From positions 1-46,360 of the forward strand of contig JAUQOZ010000023.1 of the NCBI GenBank assembly GCA_030550625.1: 46,360 bases of DNA. The letters are read 5' to 3'. Below are positions 16,298-24,446 of this stretch, piece by piece. A program made the translations under genes and the position numbers. Each line of letters opens with the position of its first letter. Position 1 is the first letter of the stretch. The stretch is from Chloroflexota bacterium. Lineage in GTDB: Bacteria > Chloroflexota > Chloroflexia > Chloroflexales > Chloroflexaceae. Under the pieces are notes generated by a model that saw only the letters and a list, made by a program, of their open reading frames with translations, searched no databases and had not been told where the DNA came from.

Positions 16298-17764
16298 CTA
16301 GTCTGCCGAGGCTGCGCCGTGGGCTGTGCCGTGCTCGTGGCTATGGCCATGCCCATGCGCGCCATGCTCTGCCCGTCGCTTCGCCTTCTCCTGTTCCTGA
16401 TGGAGGAACAGCCGCATCTCAAAGATGTTGATCATCGGCAAGACGCGGATGAAGAGGAAGAGCAGGGTAAAGAAGAGACCAAAGGTGCCAAGGTAGAGCG
16501 ACCAGTCCCAAATTGTCGGAATGTAGAGACCCCACGACGAGGGCAAGAAGTCGCGTTCGAGCGAGATGACGATAATCACGTAGCGCTCAAGCCACATGCC
16601 CACGCTAACGATGAGTGAAATGATGAGCAAGGCTGGGATATTCTGGCGCACCTTCTTGAACCACAGCGGCTGGATTGCCACCGCGTTGCAGAAGAGCAAG
16701 CCCCAGTAGGCCCACGAGCTTGGCCCGAACAGGCGGTTGTAGAGGAGGTATTCCTCATACTCATTGCCACTGTAGAGCGAGGCGAAGACCTCCATAAAGT
16801 AGCCGTAAACGACGATCATACCGGTGGCGAGCATCACTTTTGCCATCACATCGAGGTGATGGATGGTGATGTAGCTCTCGAAGCCGTAGAAGGTGCGCAC
16901 CGGGATCATCAGCAGCAGCACCATCGCAAACCCGGCAAACACGGCGCCGGCCACGAAGTAGGGCGGGAAGACCGTGACTTGCCAACCGGGGACTTGCGAA
17001 ATGGCGAAGTCGAGTGAAATGATCGAGTGAACCGAGACCACCAGCGGGGTCGAGAGACCGGCCAGCAGGATCGAGGCAATCTCGTAGCGGTGCCAGTGGC
17101 GGGCCGAACCACGCCAGCCAAGGGCCGCGATGCCGTACAGGCGCTTGACCCAAATATTCTTGGCCCGATCACGTAGGGTCGCGAAGTCGGGGATGAGACC
17201 CACCAACCAGAACACCAGCGACACCGTTGCGTAGGTCGAAATCGCGAACACGTCCCACGCGAGCGCGCTGCGGAACTGCGGCCACATACCATGGGTGTTG
17301 GGGTACGGGATCAACCAGTAGAACAGCCATGGCCGGCCAAGGTGCAAGATCGGGTAGAGACCAGCGCACGCCACCGCGAACAGCGTCATCGCTTCGGCGA
17401 AGCGGTTGATCGAGTTGCGCCAGCCCTGATTGAGCAGCAACAGAATGGCCGAGATGAGCGTACCGGCGTGGCCGATACCGATCCACCACACGAAGTTGAT
17501 GATGTCCATGCCCCAGCCGACCGGGATATTAATACCCCAGATACCGACGCCGCGGATGAACAGCCACGTCACCGACACAAAGAAGATCATCAGCAAGAAG
17601 AACGCCACGCTAAAGCCGGCCAGCCAGCCCTTCGGGGTCTTCAGCGGCGGCGTTAACGGGACATCGCCGATCTTTTGGGTGATCGACGTGTAGGTTTCCC
17701 CCGGCAGCAGATAGGCTTCGCCGTCATCGACGGGCCGGGTTCGGAGTGGTTGCGCCTGTGCCAT
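16298..17764 (-). CDS. actC: Alternative complex III subunit ActC (NrfD-like, quinol-site membrane subunit)
   Basis: The protein has 488 residues with about ten membrane helices of the NrfD/PsrC family. Recognisable segments include INIPVGWGMDIINFVWWIGIGHAGT (residues ~80-105), LHLGRPWLFYWLIPYPNTHG, VVSVHSIISLDFAISQVPGW, and ESYITIHHLDVMAKVMLATG. The last is a His-rich segment of the kind implicated in quinone contacts. The C-terminal ~25 residues form a His/Gly-rich tail (HGAHGHGHSHEHGTAHG) that could bind metal or simply be disordered. ActC is regarded as the menaquinol-oxidising membrane subunit. It starts two bases after the actB stop. Confidence 0.95.
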   Translation of the reverse strand: MAQAQPLRTRPVDDGEAYLLPGETYTSITQKIGDVPLTPPLKTPKGWLAGFSVAFFLLMIFFVSVTWLFIRGVGIWGINIPVGWGMDIINFVWWIGIGHAGTLISAILLLLNQGWRNSINRFAEAMTLFAVACAGLYPILHLGRPWLFYWLIPYPNTHGMWPQFRSALAWDVFAISTYATVSLVFWLVGLIPDFATLRDRAKNIWVKRLYGIAALGWRGSARHWHRYEIASILLAGLSTPLVVSVHSIISLDFAISQVPGWQVTVFPPYFVAGAVFAGFAMVLLLMIPVRTFYGFESYITIHHLDVMAKVMLATGMIVVYGYFMEVFASLYSGNEYEEYLLYNRLFGPSSWAYWGLLFCNAVAIQPLWFKKVRQNIPALLIISLIVSVGMWLERYVIIVISLERDFLPSSWGLYIPTIWDWSLYLGTFGLFFTLLFLFIRVLPMINIFEMRLFLHQEQEKAKRRAEHGAHGHGHSHEHGTAHGAASAD

Positions 17765-17766
17765 CG

Positions 17767-20700
17767 CTAGCCTTCCACCTTTTCTAGATCCTCAGACGGG
17801 TTGCGGACACGGGCCAGATATGTCGTGCGCGGGACAGTGTTCAGGAAGCCAAGTAGGCCGTAGTTGTGTCCTTCTGCCTTCCACTTAGCGACGCGGCTGT
17901 TCGGATCGTTGATGTCACCAAACACGATCGCGCCGGTTGGACATGCCTGTTCACAAGCAGTCTGAATGGCGCCATCGCTAATGGTGTACGACGACTGGCC
18001 AGCCTGCACTGCTGCGCGTTTGGCAGCAATGCGCGCCCCGCTAATGCGCTGCACACAGTAGGTACACTTCTCCATCACACCTCGGATGCGCACCGTCACA
18101 TCTGGGTTGAACGCGAGCTTGAAGGTCTCGGTTGTCGTATCGCTGTACTGCAAGAAGTTAAACCGCCGCACCTTGTACGGGCAGTTGTTCGAGCAATACT
18201 TCGTACCGACACAGCGATTATACACCATGTTGTTAAGACCTTCGTAATCATGAACGGTGGCAGCAACCGGGCAGACAACCTCGCACGGAGCCTTTTCGCA
18301 CTGCATGCAGTTGACAGGCATCATGTAGGTGGAAGGATTATCCAAATCATCGCCGGCGTAGTATCGATCGATCCGAATCCAGTGCATCTCACGCCCGCGC
18401 GAGACTTGATCCTTGCCGACGACCGCGATATTGTTTTCGGCTTGGCAAGCGACGACACAAGCGTTGCAGCCAATGCAAGCATTGAGATTAATCGTCATGC
18501 CCCACGCATTGCGACCGGTGTAATCATCACCGGGTTGCAATGAGAGATAGCCGGGCGATTCGCGGCCATACTCCTCTTTGTACACCTCTTTCGCGATGTA
18601 CTTGGGGTCTTCCTTAAACTTCTTAAACTCGCCGACGCGATAAATATCGCGACCTTCCAGCGTCCAGTGATTTTGTGTGCTGACCAGCAAATAGGTGCGG
18701 CCAGTATTGGTCACGCGCGCGCCGGCGCCAAACCACGGGCTATCGCTGGTGCGGATGGGGTAGACATCAACCCCTACGCCATTACCGACCCGGCCTGCAT
18801 TGGTGCGGCCATAACCGAGGTTGAGCGTAATCGAGTCTTCGGCGTGGCCGGGGAGCAGCCAAATCGGCAGCTCAACCACTCCGCCGCGGTACTCGATGCG
18901 GGCAATGGTGCCGTTCACCTTCGAGAGCTGTTCGAGATAGCGCTGGCGCTCGCGATTGTCTTCTTCACCGCCAACCAGCCGGTCAGCGCTAAAGGGCAGG
19001 CCAAGCAGTTTAATCGCTGTGCGCGGGCTCATGAGCGCCGCATTATCCCACACCAGTTTGGTGAGCGGGCGGGGCAACTCTTGCAGCCAACCGTTATTTG
19101 CATAGAAGCCATCGAAAAGTGATGGGTCAGGCCGGAAGACAATCTCCACGCCGCTGCCCGGCTGGGGAATCTCGGCTGCCCGAATGGCAGCTTCGTTCAA
19201 GGTTGGCGTAATCACCGGCGACGCCGTATCGGCGATAACGCCAGTCGCCAGTGCGATTTCCCAATTCGTCTTGCCGATCCGCTCTTCCCAATAGCCGCGC
19301 ACCAGATCGTAGCTCTCGGCGTCGGGCTGGCCGAGCATCGCCGCCAGTAGTTCATTGGCCGTCTTCCCGCCGTAGAGCGGCTCGATCAGCGGCTGCACAA
19401 TGCTGGCCGTGCCATCGAAGGCGCGCGCATCACCCCAGCTCTCGAGCGGATGGGCCTGCGGAATATGCCACGTGGCTCGCACCGAAGTCTCATCAACAAA
19501 TTGGCTGAGGTGAATCGTCAACGGCACCGTCGCCATCCGGTCGGCGAAGCGCAGATCACCGGGAGCGTTGTAAACCGGGTTGCCGCCAATCATTATCAAA
19601 GTCTCGACCCGGCCAGCAGCCATCTCGCTCACCAGCGTCACCAGATCGTTGGTCTGGTTGGTGGGGCGCGCTTCCACCGGTTCGTGGTAGAAGACCGTTT
19701 GCCCCACATTGCCCAACTCGGCGTTGATCAGATGGGCAAGGGCATGCACAATTGGCGGCTGCTGATCGCCGGCAATCACCACCGCGCGGCCCCGATGCTC
19801 TTCGAGGTCTTTGGCGATCGCTTTCAGGAACTCTTCCGCCTTAGGGCCAAGCTCAGCCGGCGCGCCGCCAACACCCAATTCGTGGGCCAAGGCGCCGGTG
19901 AAGGCGGCAATTGCGTCAGCGCGCAGCGGCAGGCGGTGATCGGCGGCAGTGCCAGTGGTTGAGGGGCTAGCCTCAACCACATACAGCCGGTTCATCTCGC
20001 TGCTGCCCTTGCGCACTTTGCGCGCATCGGCGAAGGCGCGAGCATACGCGCCGAAGCCGGGGCCGGGGGCAAGGAAATCGGCGTCAAGGCTGACGATGAC
20101 CAGCGCCTTTGACAGGTCGTAGCGGGTGGTGACATCGCGGCCAAAAGCGAGGCGCGCCCCTTCAACCACATTATCGCGGTTGACCGGTTCGTACTGATAC
20201 CAGCGCGCTTGCGGGTAAGCTTGCAAAAACTGCTCGATCTGGGCAGCCAGCGACGGCGATGTGACATTGGTCGTCAACAGCCGCACACCAGCTCCCTGTG
20301 ACGCTTGCGCTGCTGTCAACGCATTGGCCAGCGTCGCAGTAAACTCGGCCCATGTGCTGGCCACTCCCTGCCGCAACACGGTTGTCGAGCGGTCAGGATC
20401 ATACATCGTCAAAATCTCGGCCTGCGCAAACAGATCGGTACCACCAAGGCTGGCCGGATGGCGCGGATTGCCCTCCACCTTGGTCGGGCGGCCCTCGTTC
20501 GAGCGCACCAACACCCCGGCGCCATAACCGCCGAGGGTGAGGGTAGAGGCGAAAAACTGCGGGACGCCGGGAATGCGGCCTTCCGGTTGGCGATCAAAGG
20601 GCGCGATATACTGGCGTGGCTGATAGGTGCAGGCCGTCACGCCAGCCAAGGCTAACGAGGCGCCCATCAGCTTCAGGAATGTGCGCCGGCTCATTCCATC

Positions 20701-20856
20701 GCTCATCTCGCTCGCGCCGCGCGGAAACTCGCGCTCCACCAGTTCGCGGAACGCCGGCGAATCGGCCAGTTGATCGAGCGAACGCCAGAACTGCGGTCCG
20801 CGCGCGTCGCGCAACTGAGCGCGAATGGCCTCGAGGTCAGGTTGCTGCTGTGTCAT
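17767..20856 (-). CDS. actB: Alternative complex III subunit ActB (molybdopterin-oxidoreductase-like and FeS fusion)
   Basis: The protein has 1029 residues. A twin-arginine segment starts after 55 residues (MSRRTFLKLMGASLALAGVTAC), with the Arg pair at 57-58 and a lipobox-like VTAC ending at Cys76. This suggests Tat export and possible lipid attachment. The middle ~650 residues resemble the catalytic subunit of molybdopterin oxidoreductases but, as known for ActB, are not expected to hold the cofactor. From ~790 the sequence becomes a ferredoxin-like domain with four cysteine sets: CIGCNACVVACQAEN, CMQCEKAPCEVVCPVAAT, CVGTKYCSNNCPYKVRRF and CTYCVQRI plus CEQACPTGAI. Homologous complexes carry three 4Fe4S and one 3Fe4S cluster here, linking ActC to the heme subunits. 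It is the second gene of the operon, 84 bases after actA. Confidence 0.96.
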   Translation of the reverse strand: MTQQQPDLEAIRAQLRDARGPQFWRSLDQLADSPAFRELVEREFPRGASEMSDGMSRRTFLKLMGASLALAGVTACTYQPRQYIAPFDRQPEGRIPGVPQFFASTLTLGGYGAGVLVRSNEGRPTKVEGNPRHPASLGGTDLFAQAEILTMYDPDRSTTVLRQGVASTWAEFTATLANALTAAQASQGAGVRLLTTNVTSPSLAAQIEQFLQAYPQARWYQYEPVNRDNVVEGARLAFGRDVTTRYDLSKALVIVSLDADFLAPGPGFGAYARAFADARKVRKGSSEMNRLYVVEASPSTTGTAADHRLPLRADAIAAFTGALAHELGVGGAPAELGPKAEEFLKAIAKDLEEHRGRAVVIAGDQQPPIVHALAHLINAELGNVGQTVFYHEPVEARPTNQTNDLVTLVSEMAAGRVETLIMIGGNPVYNAPGDLRFADRMATVPLTIHLSQFVDETSVRATWHIPQAHPLESWGDARAFDGTASIVQPLIEPLYGGKTANELLAAMLGQPDAESYDLVRGYWEERIGKTNWEIALATGVIADTASPVITPTLNEAAIRAAEIPQPGSGVEIVFRPDPSLFDGFYANNGWLQELPRPLTKLVWDNAALMSPRTAIKLLGLPFSADRLVGGEEDNRERQRYLEQLSKVNGTIARIEYRGGVVELPIWLLPGHAEDSITLNLGYGRTNAGRVGNGVGVDVYPIRTSDSPWFGAGARVTNTGRTYLLVSTQNHWTLEGRDIYRVGEFKKFKEDPKYIAKEVYKEEYGRESPGYLSLQPGDDYTGRNAWGMTINLNACIGCNACVVACQAENNIAVVGKDQVSRGREMHWIRIDRYYAGDDLDNPSTYMMPVNCMQCEKAPCEVVCPVAATVHDYEGLNNMVYNRCVGTKYCSNNCPYKVRRFNFLQYSDTTTETFKLAFNPDVTVRIRGVMEKCTYCVQRISGARIAAKRAAVQAGQSSYTISDGAIQTACEQACPTGAIVFGDINDPNSRVAKWKAEGHNYGLLGFLNTVPRTTYLARVRNPSEDLEKVEG

Positions 20857-20940
20857 GGTTGTTTACCACCACCGTTGCTAATGAATCCAGCGGGCACATA
20901 GGCGTGCCGTCCGCGGCGGGTCAGCACGCAGTCGAGCGGT

Positions 20941-21600
20941 TTAGCGATGGCACACGTAACAGTTGGTCAATTGATCGGGCGGCATGATGCCGTATTCCGC
21001 CACCAACCGGCGCCCAATCTCCAGTTGGTTCGACGGCGGCACGTAATCCATGTTGTAGACCTCTTCACGTGGCCGGACGTACAATTCAGGATTGCGGTGA
21101 CAGTTGAGGCACCAACCCATATACAGCGCCTGCTGCTGCCAGACCACCGGCATATTGTTCACTTGCCCGTGGCAGGTCGAGCAGCCGATGCCCTTGTTGA
21201 CGTGGATCGAGTGATTGAAGTAGACGAAATTGGGCAGGTCGTACACCTTGACCCACTCGATCGGCTTGCCGGTAGCGTAGCTCTCGCGCACCTTTTCCAG
21301 CAGCGGGCTAGCGGTTTTGATCTGCGAATGGCAGGTCATACACGTTTCCGTGGCCGGAATATTGGCGAAATACGATTGGTCGACTGAAGTGTGGCAATAC
21401 CGGCAATCGACGCCGACGATGTTAGCGTGTAGTTGGTGGCTAAAGGCTACCGGCTGTTCGATCGCCACGTTCACTTGCCGGAAGTAGTTGGAGCGGAAGT
21501 AGACGCCGAGAATGAGAATGCCTTCGACGACGAGCAAGACGAGCGCGAAGATGCTGAGGCGAGCCAGAAGGTTGGCATTGCGGGGGAAGATCTGTGCCAT
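20941..21600 (-). CDS. actA: Alternative complex III subunit ActA (pentaheme cytochrome c)
   Basis: The protein has 219 residues. One N-terminal membrane helix (IFALVLLVVEGILILGVYF, ~17-35) anchors a periplasmic domain with five CxxCH heme sites: 66-70, 87-91, 140-144, 164-168 and 214-218. The last site lies at the very end of the chain, with only one Arg after it. Extra His residues (FSHQLHANI, YFNHSIHVN) are candidate distal ligands. ActA receives electrons from the FeS domain of ActB and passes them towards ActE. It is the first gene of the operon and is preceded by a near-consensus promoter about 50 bases upstream. Confidence 0.97.
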   Translation of the reverse strand: MAQIFPRNANLLARLSIFALVLLVVEGILILGVYFRSNYFRQVNVAIEQPVAFSHQLHANIVGVDCRYCHTSVDQSYFANIPATETCMTCHSQIKTASPLLEKVRESYATGKPIEWVKVYDLPNFVYFNHSIHVNKGIGCSTCHGQVNNMPVVWQQQALYMGWCLNCHRNPELYVRPREEVYNMDYVPPSNQLEIGRRLVAEYGIMPPDQLTNCYVCHR

Positions 21601-21650
21601 GCTGCGTTACCCTGTTCAGGAAGCGAACTGCACGGTGTGAGCCTGACGGT

Positions 21651-21679
21651 ATTATAGAACCGTTTTGCTTTTGCGTCAA
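21651..21679 (-). promoter_or_regulatory. Primary promoter of the act operon
   Basis: On the minus strand TTGACG (21674-21679) and TATAAT (21651-21656) are separated by exactly 17 bases. Predicted transcription start is near 21644, giving a ~44-base leader before the actA ATG at 21600. Confidence 0.8.
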
Positions 21680-21711
21680 ATGCTAGGACGCACCAATCTC
21701 TTTCTTTCTCA

Positions 21712-21740
21712 ATATAATGCCAAAAATGCGAATTTGACAA
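21712..21740 (-). promoter_or_regulatory. Possible second, upstream promoter of the act operon
   Basis: On the minus strand TTGTCA (21735-21740) and TTATAT (21712-21717) are also separated by 17 bases. The boxes are weaker than those of the downstream promoter. The remaining ~220 bases of this divergent gap are AT-rich without a gene; a TATAGT box at 21955-21960 is a plausible -10 for ychF. Confidence 0.45.
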
Positions 21741-21997
21741 CGTGGTTTAGGTGACAGGTTTTTGCATATTGTGCATTGGCTTTGCGCACTGCATACGTAG
21801 CATCCTTTGTCACTTCGCGGTGCGATTATTGGAACGTTTCGGCACTTCTCCATCTATAGTACCACAATTTTTTGTGCAAATGGTATGCAATTTTGTGACA
21901 ACTGTCGCAACAAATCGGCGTCAGCTCGTGACGGGAGCGTGCTGGCGAGTTATGGTATAGTGTGCAGCAATGGGAAGCACTGCGCGAGGAAGTGGCG

Positions 21998-23080
21998 ATG
22001 AAAATAGCAATTATTGGCTTGCCCAACAGTGGCAAAACAACGGTCTTTAATGCGCTTACCCGCGGCCATGCCGAGACGGCGGCCTATTCGTCGGGGCAGC
22101 TTGAGCCGAATTTGGCGACGGTGAAAGTGCCTGACCCGCGGCTCGATGTGCTGGCGCAGATGTTTAAACCGCGCAAGATTACATATGCTGACGTGCAATA
22201 TGTGGATATTGGCGGTCTCAGCGGCAGTGGTCGCGCTGGCGGCGGCTTGCCGCCGGTCTTGCTGAACTATATTGCTTCGGCTGACGCGCTGTTGCATGTG
22301 GTGCGCGCCTTCGATGATCCAACGGTGCCGCACCCCAATGGCTCGGTTGATCCACAGCGCGATATTGCCGCGGTCGATCTTGAATTGGCCTTTTCCGATC
22401 TGGGCATTATTGAGCGCCGGCTCAACCGGCTTAATGCCGAGATCCCGAAATTGCCGGCCAAAGAGAAAGAATTACGCACCGCCGAGCGCGATCTGCTGCA
22501 GCGGCTGCGCGAGGCGCTCGAAGCCGAGATACCGATCCGCGCGCTTGATCTGACCGACGACGAGGCGCGTATGATCCGCGGCTACCAGTTCCTCACCGCC
22601 AAGCCGATGCTGATTGCGCCGAATATTGGCGAGGCGGATATCGCCCATCCGCCACAGATTGCGTATCCGCATCGCAACAGCGCGGTCGAGCCGCTCTGCG
22701 GCAAGATTGAGGCCGAGCTGGCCCAGCTCGATGATGACGAGGCGCGGGCGTTTATGGAAGATCTCGGCATTACGGCGCCGGCCCGCGATCGGGTGATTAA
22801 GGCGAGCTATGCCCTGCTGGGCCTGATCAGCTTCCTCACTGCCGGCCCCGATGAGGTGCGGGCATGGCCCATTCCGCGCGGCACGCCGGCGGTCGAAGCG
22901 GCGGGGGTGATCCATTCCGATATTCAGCGTGGCTTTATCCGGGCCGAAATTGTGGCCTATCACGATCTGATCGCTGCCGGCAGCATGCACGAGGCTAAAA
23001 AGGCCGGTCACGTGCGTATGGAAGGCAAACAATATATTGTGCAAGATGGAGATATCTGCCATTTCCTCTTCAATGTCTGA
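21998..23080 (+). CDS. ychF: YchF/OLA1-type P-loop NTPase
   Basis: The protein has 360 residues, the normal YchF length (~363). The ATG at 21998 follows gagga by about seven bases; the longer frame from 21962 adds 12 unconserved residues. The P-loop is GLPNSGKTT (residues 7-15). The YVDIGGLSGSGRAGGGL segment is the G3 region, where family members lack the usual catalytic Gln. APNIGEAD replaces the NKxD guanine-specificity motif, consistent with ATP preference in this family. The C-terminal TGS domain includes AWPIPRGTPAVEAAGVIHSDI and ends with VQDGDICHFLFNV. YchF binds ribosomes and influences stress responses. Its stop overlaps the next gene start. Confidence 0.95.
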   Translation: MKIAIIGLPNSGKTTVFNALTRGHAETAAYSSGQLEPNLATVKVPDPRLDVLAQMFKPRKITYADVQYVDIGGLSGSGRAGGGLPPVLLNYIASADALLHVVRAFDDPTVPHPNGSVDPQRDIAAVDLELAFSDLGIIERRLNRLNAEIPKLPAKEKELRTAERDLLQRLREALEAEIPIRALDLTDDEARMIRGYQFLTAKPMLIAPNIGEADIAHPPQIAYPHRNSAVEPLCGKIEAELAQLDDDEARAFMEDLGITAPARDRVIKASYALLGLISFLTAGPDEVRAWPIPRGTPAVEAAGVIHSDIQRGFIRAEIVAYHDLIAAGSMHEAKKAGHVRMEGKQYIVQDGDICHFLFNV

Positions 23081-24434
23081 CCGGTTGTTAACGGTCTCGT
23101 TACGATCAGCGCCGTGGGGCGAAGCCATGGCGCGGGTCATGGCGGCGGCGTTGGCGGCAGTCGATCCGGCTCAAGCCACGGTGGTCTCGTTGCGCCGCGA
23201 AGGCGACTGGTTGATCGCCGGCGAGCGCCGGTACGATCTGCGCGCGTTTGAGCGGGTCTGGTTGGTGGGCGCCGGCAAAGCCGGCGCCGCGATGGCGCAA
23301 GCAGCGGCGGCCATTCTTGGCGACCGGCTCAGCGGCGGGATCGTGGTGGTGAAAGACGATGGCGCACCGCTGCCAGCAATCCCCGGCGTGACACTCGTGC
23401 AGGCGGCCCATCCTACGCCTGACGAGCGCAGCGTCGCTGCCGGGCGGCAGATAGCCGCTCTCTTGGCCCAAGCCGGTGAGCGTGATCTAGTCATTGCCCT
23501 GATTTCGGGCGGCGGTTCGGCCTTGCTCAATTTGCCGGTTCCCGGCGTCACCCTCGCCGATCTACAGCGATTGACCGCCGAATTGCTCGCTTGCGGCGCG
23601 CCGATTGGCGCGATTAATACGCTGCGCAAACACCTTGATCAGCTTAAAGGCGGCGGCTTGGCCCGGTTAACGGCTCCAGCGACGCTGATCACGCTGATCC
23701 TCTCAGATGTGGTCGGTAGTCCGCTCGATGTGATCGCCTCTGGCCCGACGGTCGCCGATCCGACCACCTTTGCCGATGCGTTGGCGTTGCTCGATCACTA
23801 CGAACTGCGCGATCGTTGTCCGCCGGCAATCCGCGCTTACCTCACTGCCGGGGCGCGCGGCGAACAGCCAGAGACGCTTAAGCCGGGTGATCCATTGCTG
23901 GCGACGGTGCAGAACGTGTTGATCGGGAGCAATGCGCAGGCGGCGCAGGCGGCTTTGGCCGCAGCGCAGGCCGCCGGTTTTCATACTCTCTTGCTCACCA
24001 CCTCGCTTGAGGGAGAGGCGCGTGAAGTGGGGAAGGTGCTGGCCGCGATTGCCCGTGAGATTGCAACCAGCAACCAACCGCTCGCTCGTCCGGCTTGTGT
24101 GATTGCCGGCGGCGAAACGACCGTTACGCTACGGGGGACGGGCAAGGGCGGGCGCAATCAAGAATTGGCGTTGAGTGCTGCGCTGGCGCTTGAGGGCTTG
24201 GCCGATGCGGCAGTGATTGCGCTGGCCACCGATGGCGGCGATGGCCCAACCGACGCTGCCGGTGCGGTGGCTACTGGCGCGACGGTGACGCGGGCGCGGG
24301 CCTTGGGTCTCGATCCACTCGACCATCTGCGTCGCAATGACGCCTACCCCTTCTTTGCCGCGCTTGATGACCTCTTGCGGCCCGGCCCGACTGGCACGAA
24401 TGTGAATGATCTAGCGTTTGTGGTGATTGCTTAA
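23073..24434 (+). CDS. Glycerate kinase, GckA/MOFRL family
   Basis: The protein has 453 residues from the ATG at 23073, which overlaps the end of ychF by eight bases. The N-terminal DUF4147 domain shows VWLVGAGKAGAAMAQAAAAIL, AAHPTPDERSVAAGRQI and LISGGGSALLNLPVPGVTL, with LRKHLDQLKGGGLARL after it. The C-terminal MOFRL domain shows TVTLRGTGKGGRNQELALS and ATDGGDGPTDAAGAVA. Enzymes of this family phosphorylate D-glycerate, usually to 2-phosphoglycerate, linking glyoxylate or serine breakdown to central metabolism. Glyoxylate is produced by the 3-hydroxypropionate bicycle, but a link to it is only inference. No good ribosome site precedes the chosen start, so translational coupling to ychF is likely; ATG 23046 is an alternative. 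Confidence 0.9.
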   Translation: MSDRLLTVSLRSAPWGEAMARVMAAALAAVDPAQATVVSLRREGDWLIAGERRYDLRAFERVWLVGAGKAGAAMAQAAAAILGDRLSGGIVVVKDDGAPLPAIPGVTLVQAAHPTPDERSVAAGRQIAALLAQAGERDLVIALISGGGSALLNLPVPGVTLADLQRLTAELLACGAPIGAINTLRKHLDQLKGGGLARLTAPATLITLILSDVVGSPLDVIASGPTVADPTTFADALALLDHYELRDRCPPAIRAYLTAGARGEQPETLKPGDPLLATVQNVLIGSNAQAAQAALAAAQAAGFHTLLLTTSLEGEAREVGKVLAAIAREIATSNQPLARPACVIAGGETTVTLRGTGKGGRNQELALSAALALEGLADAAVIALATDGGDGPTDAAGAVATGATVTRARALGLDPLDHLRRNDAYPFFAALDDLLRPGPTGTNVNDLAFVVIA

Positions 24435-24446
24435 TCTGAGTTTACT

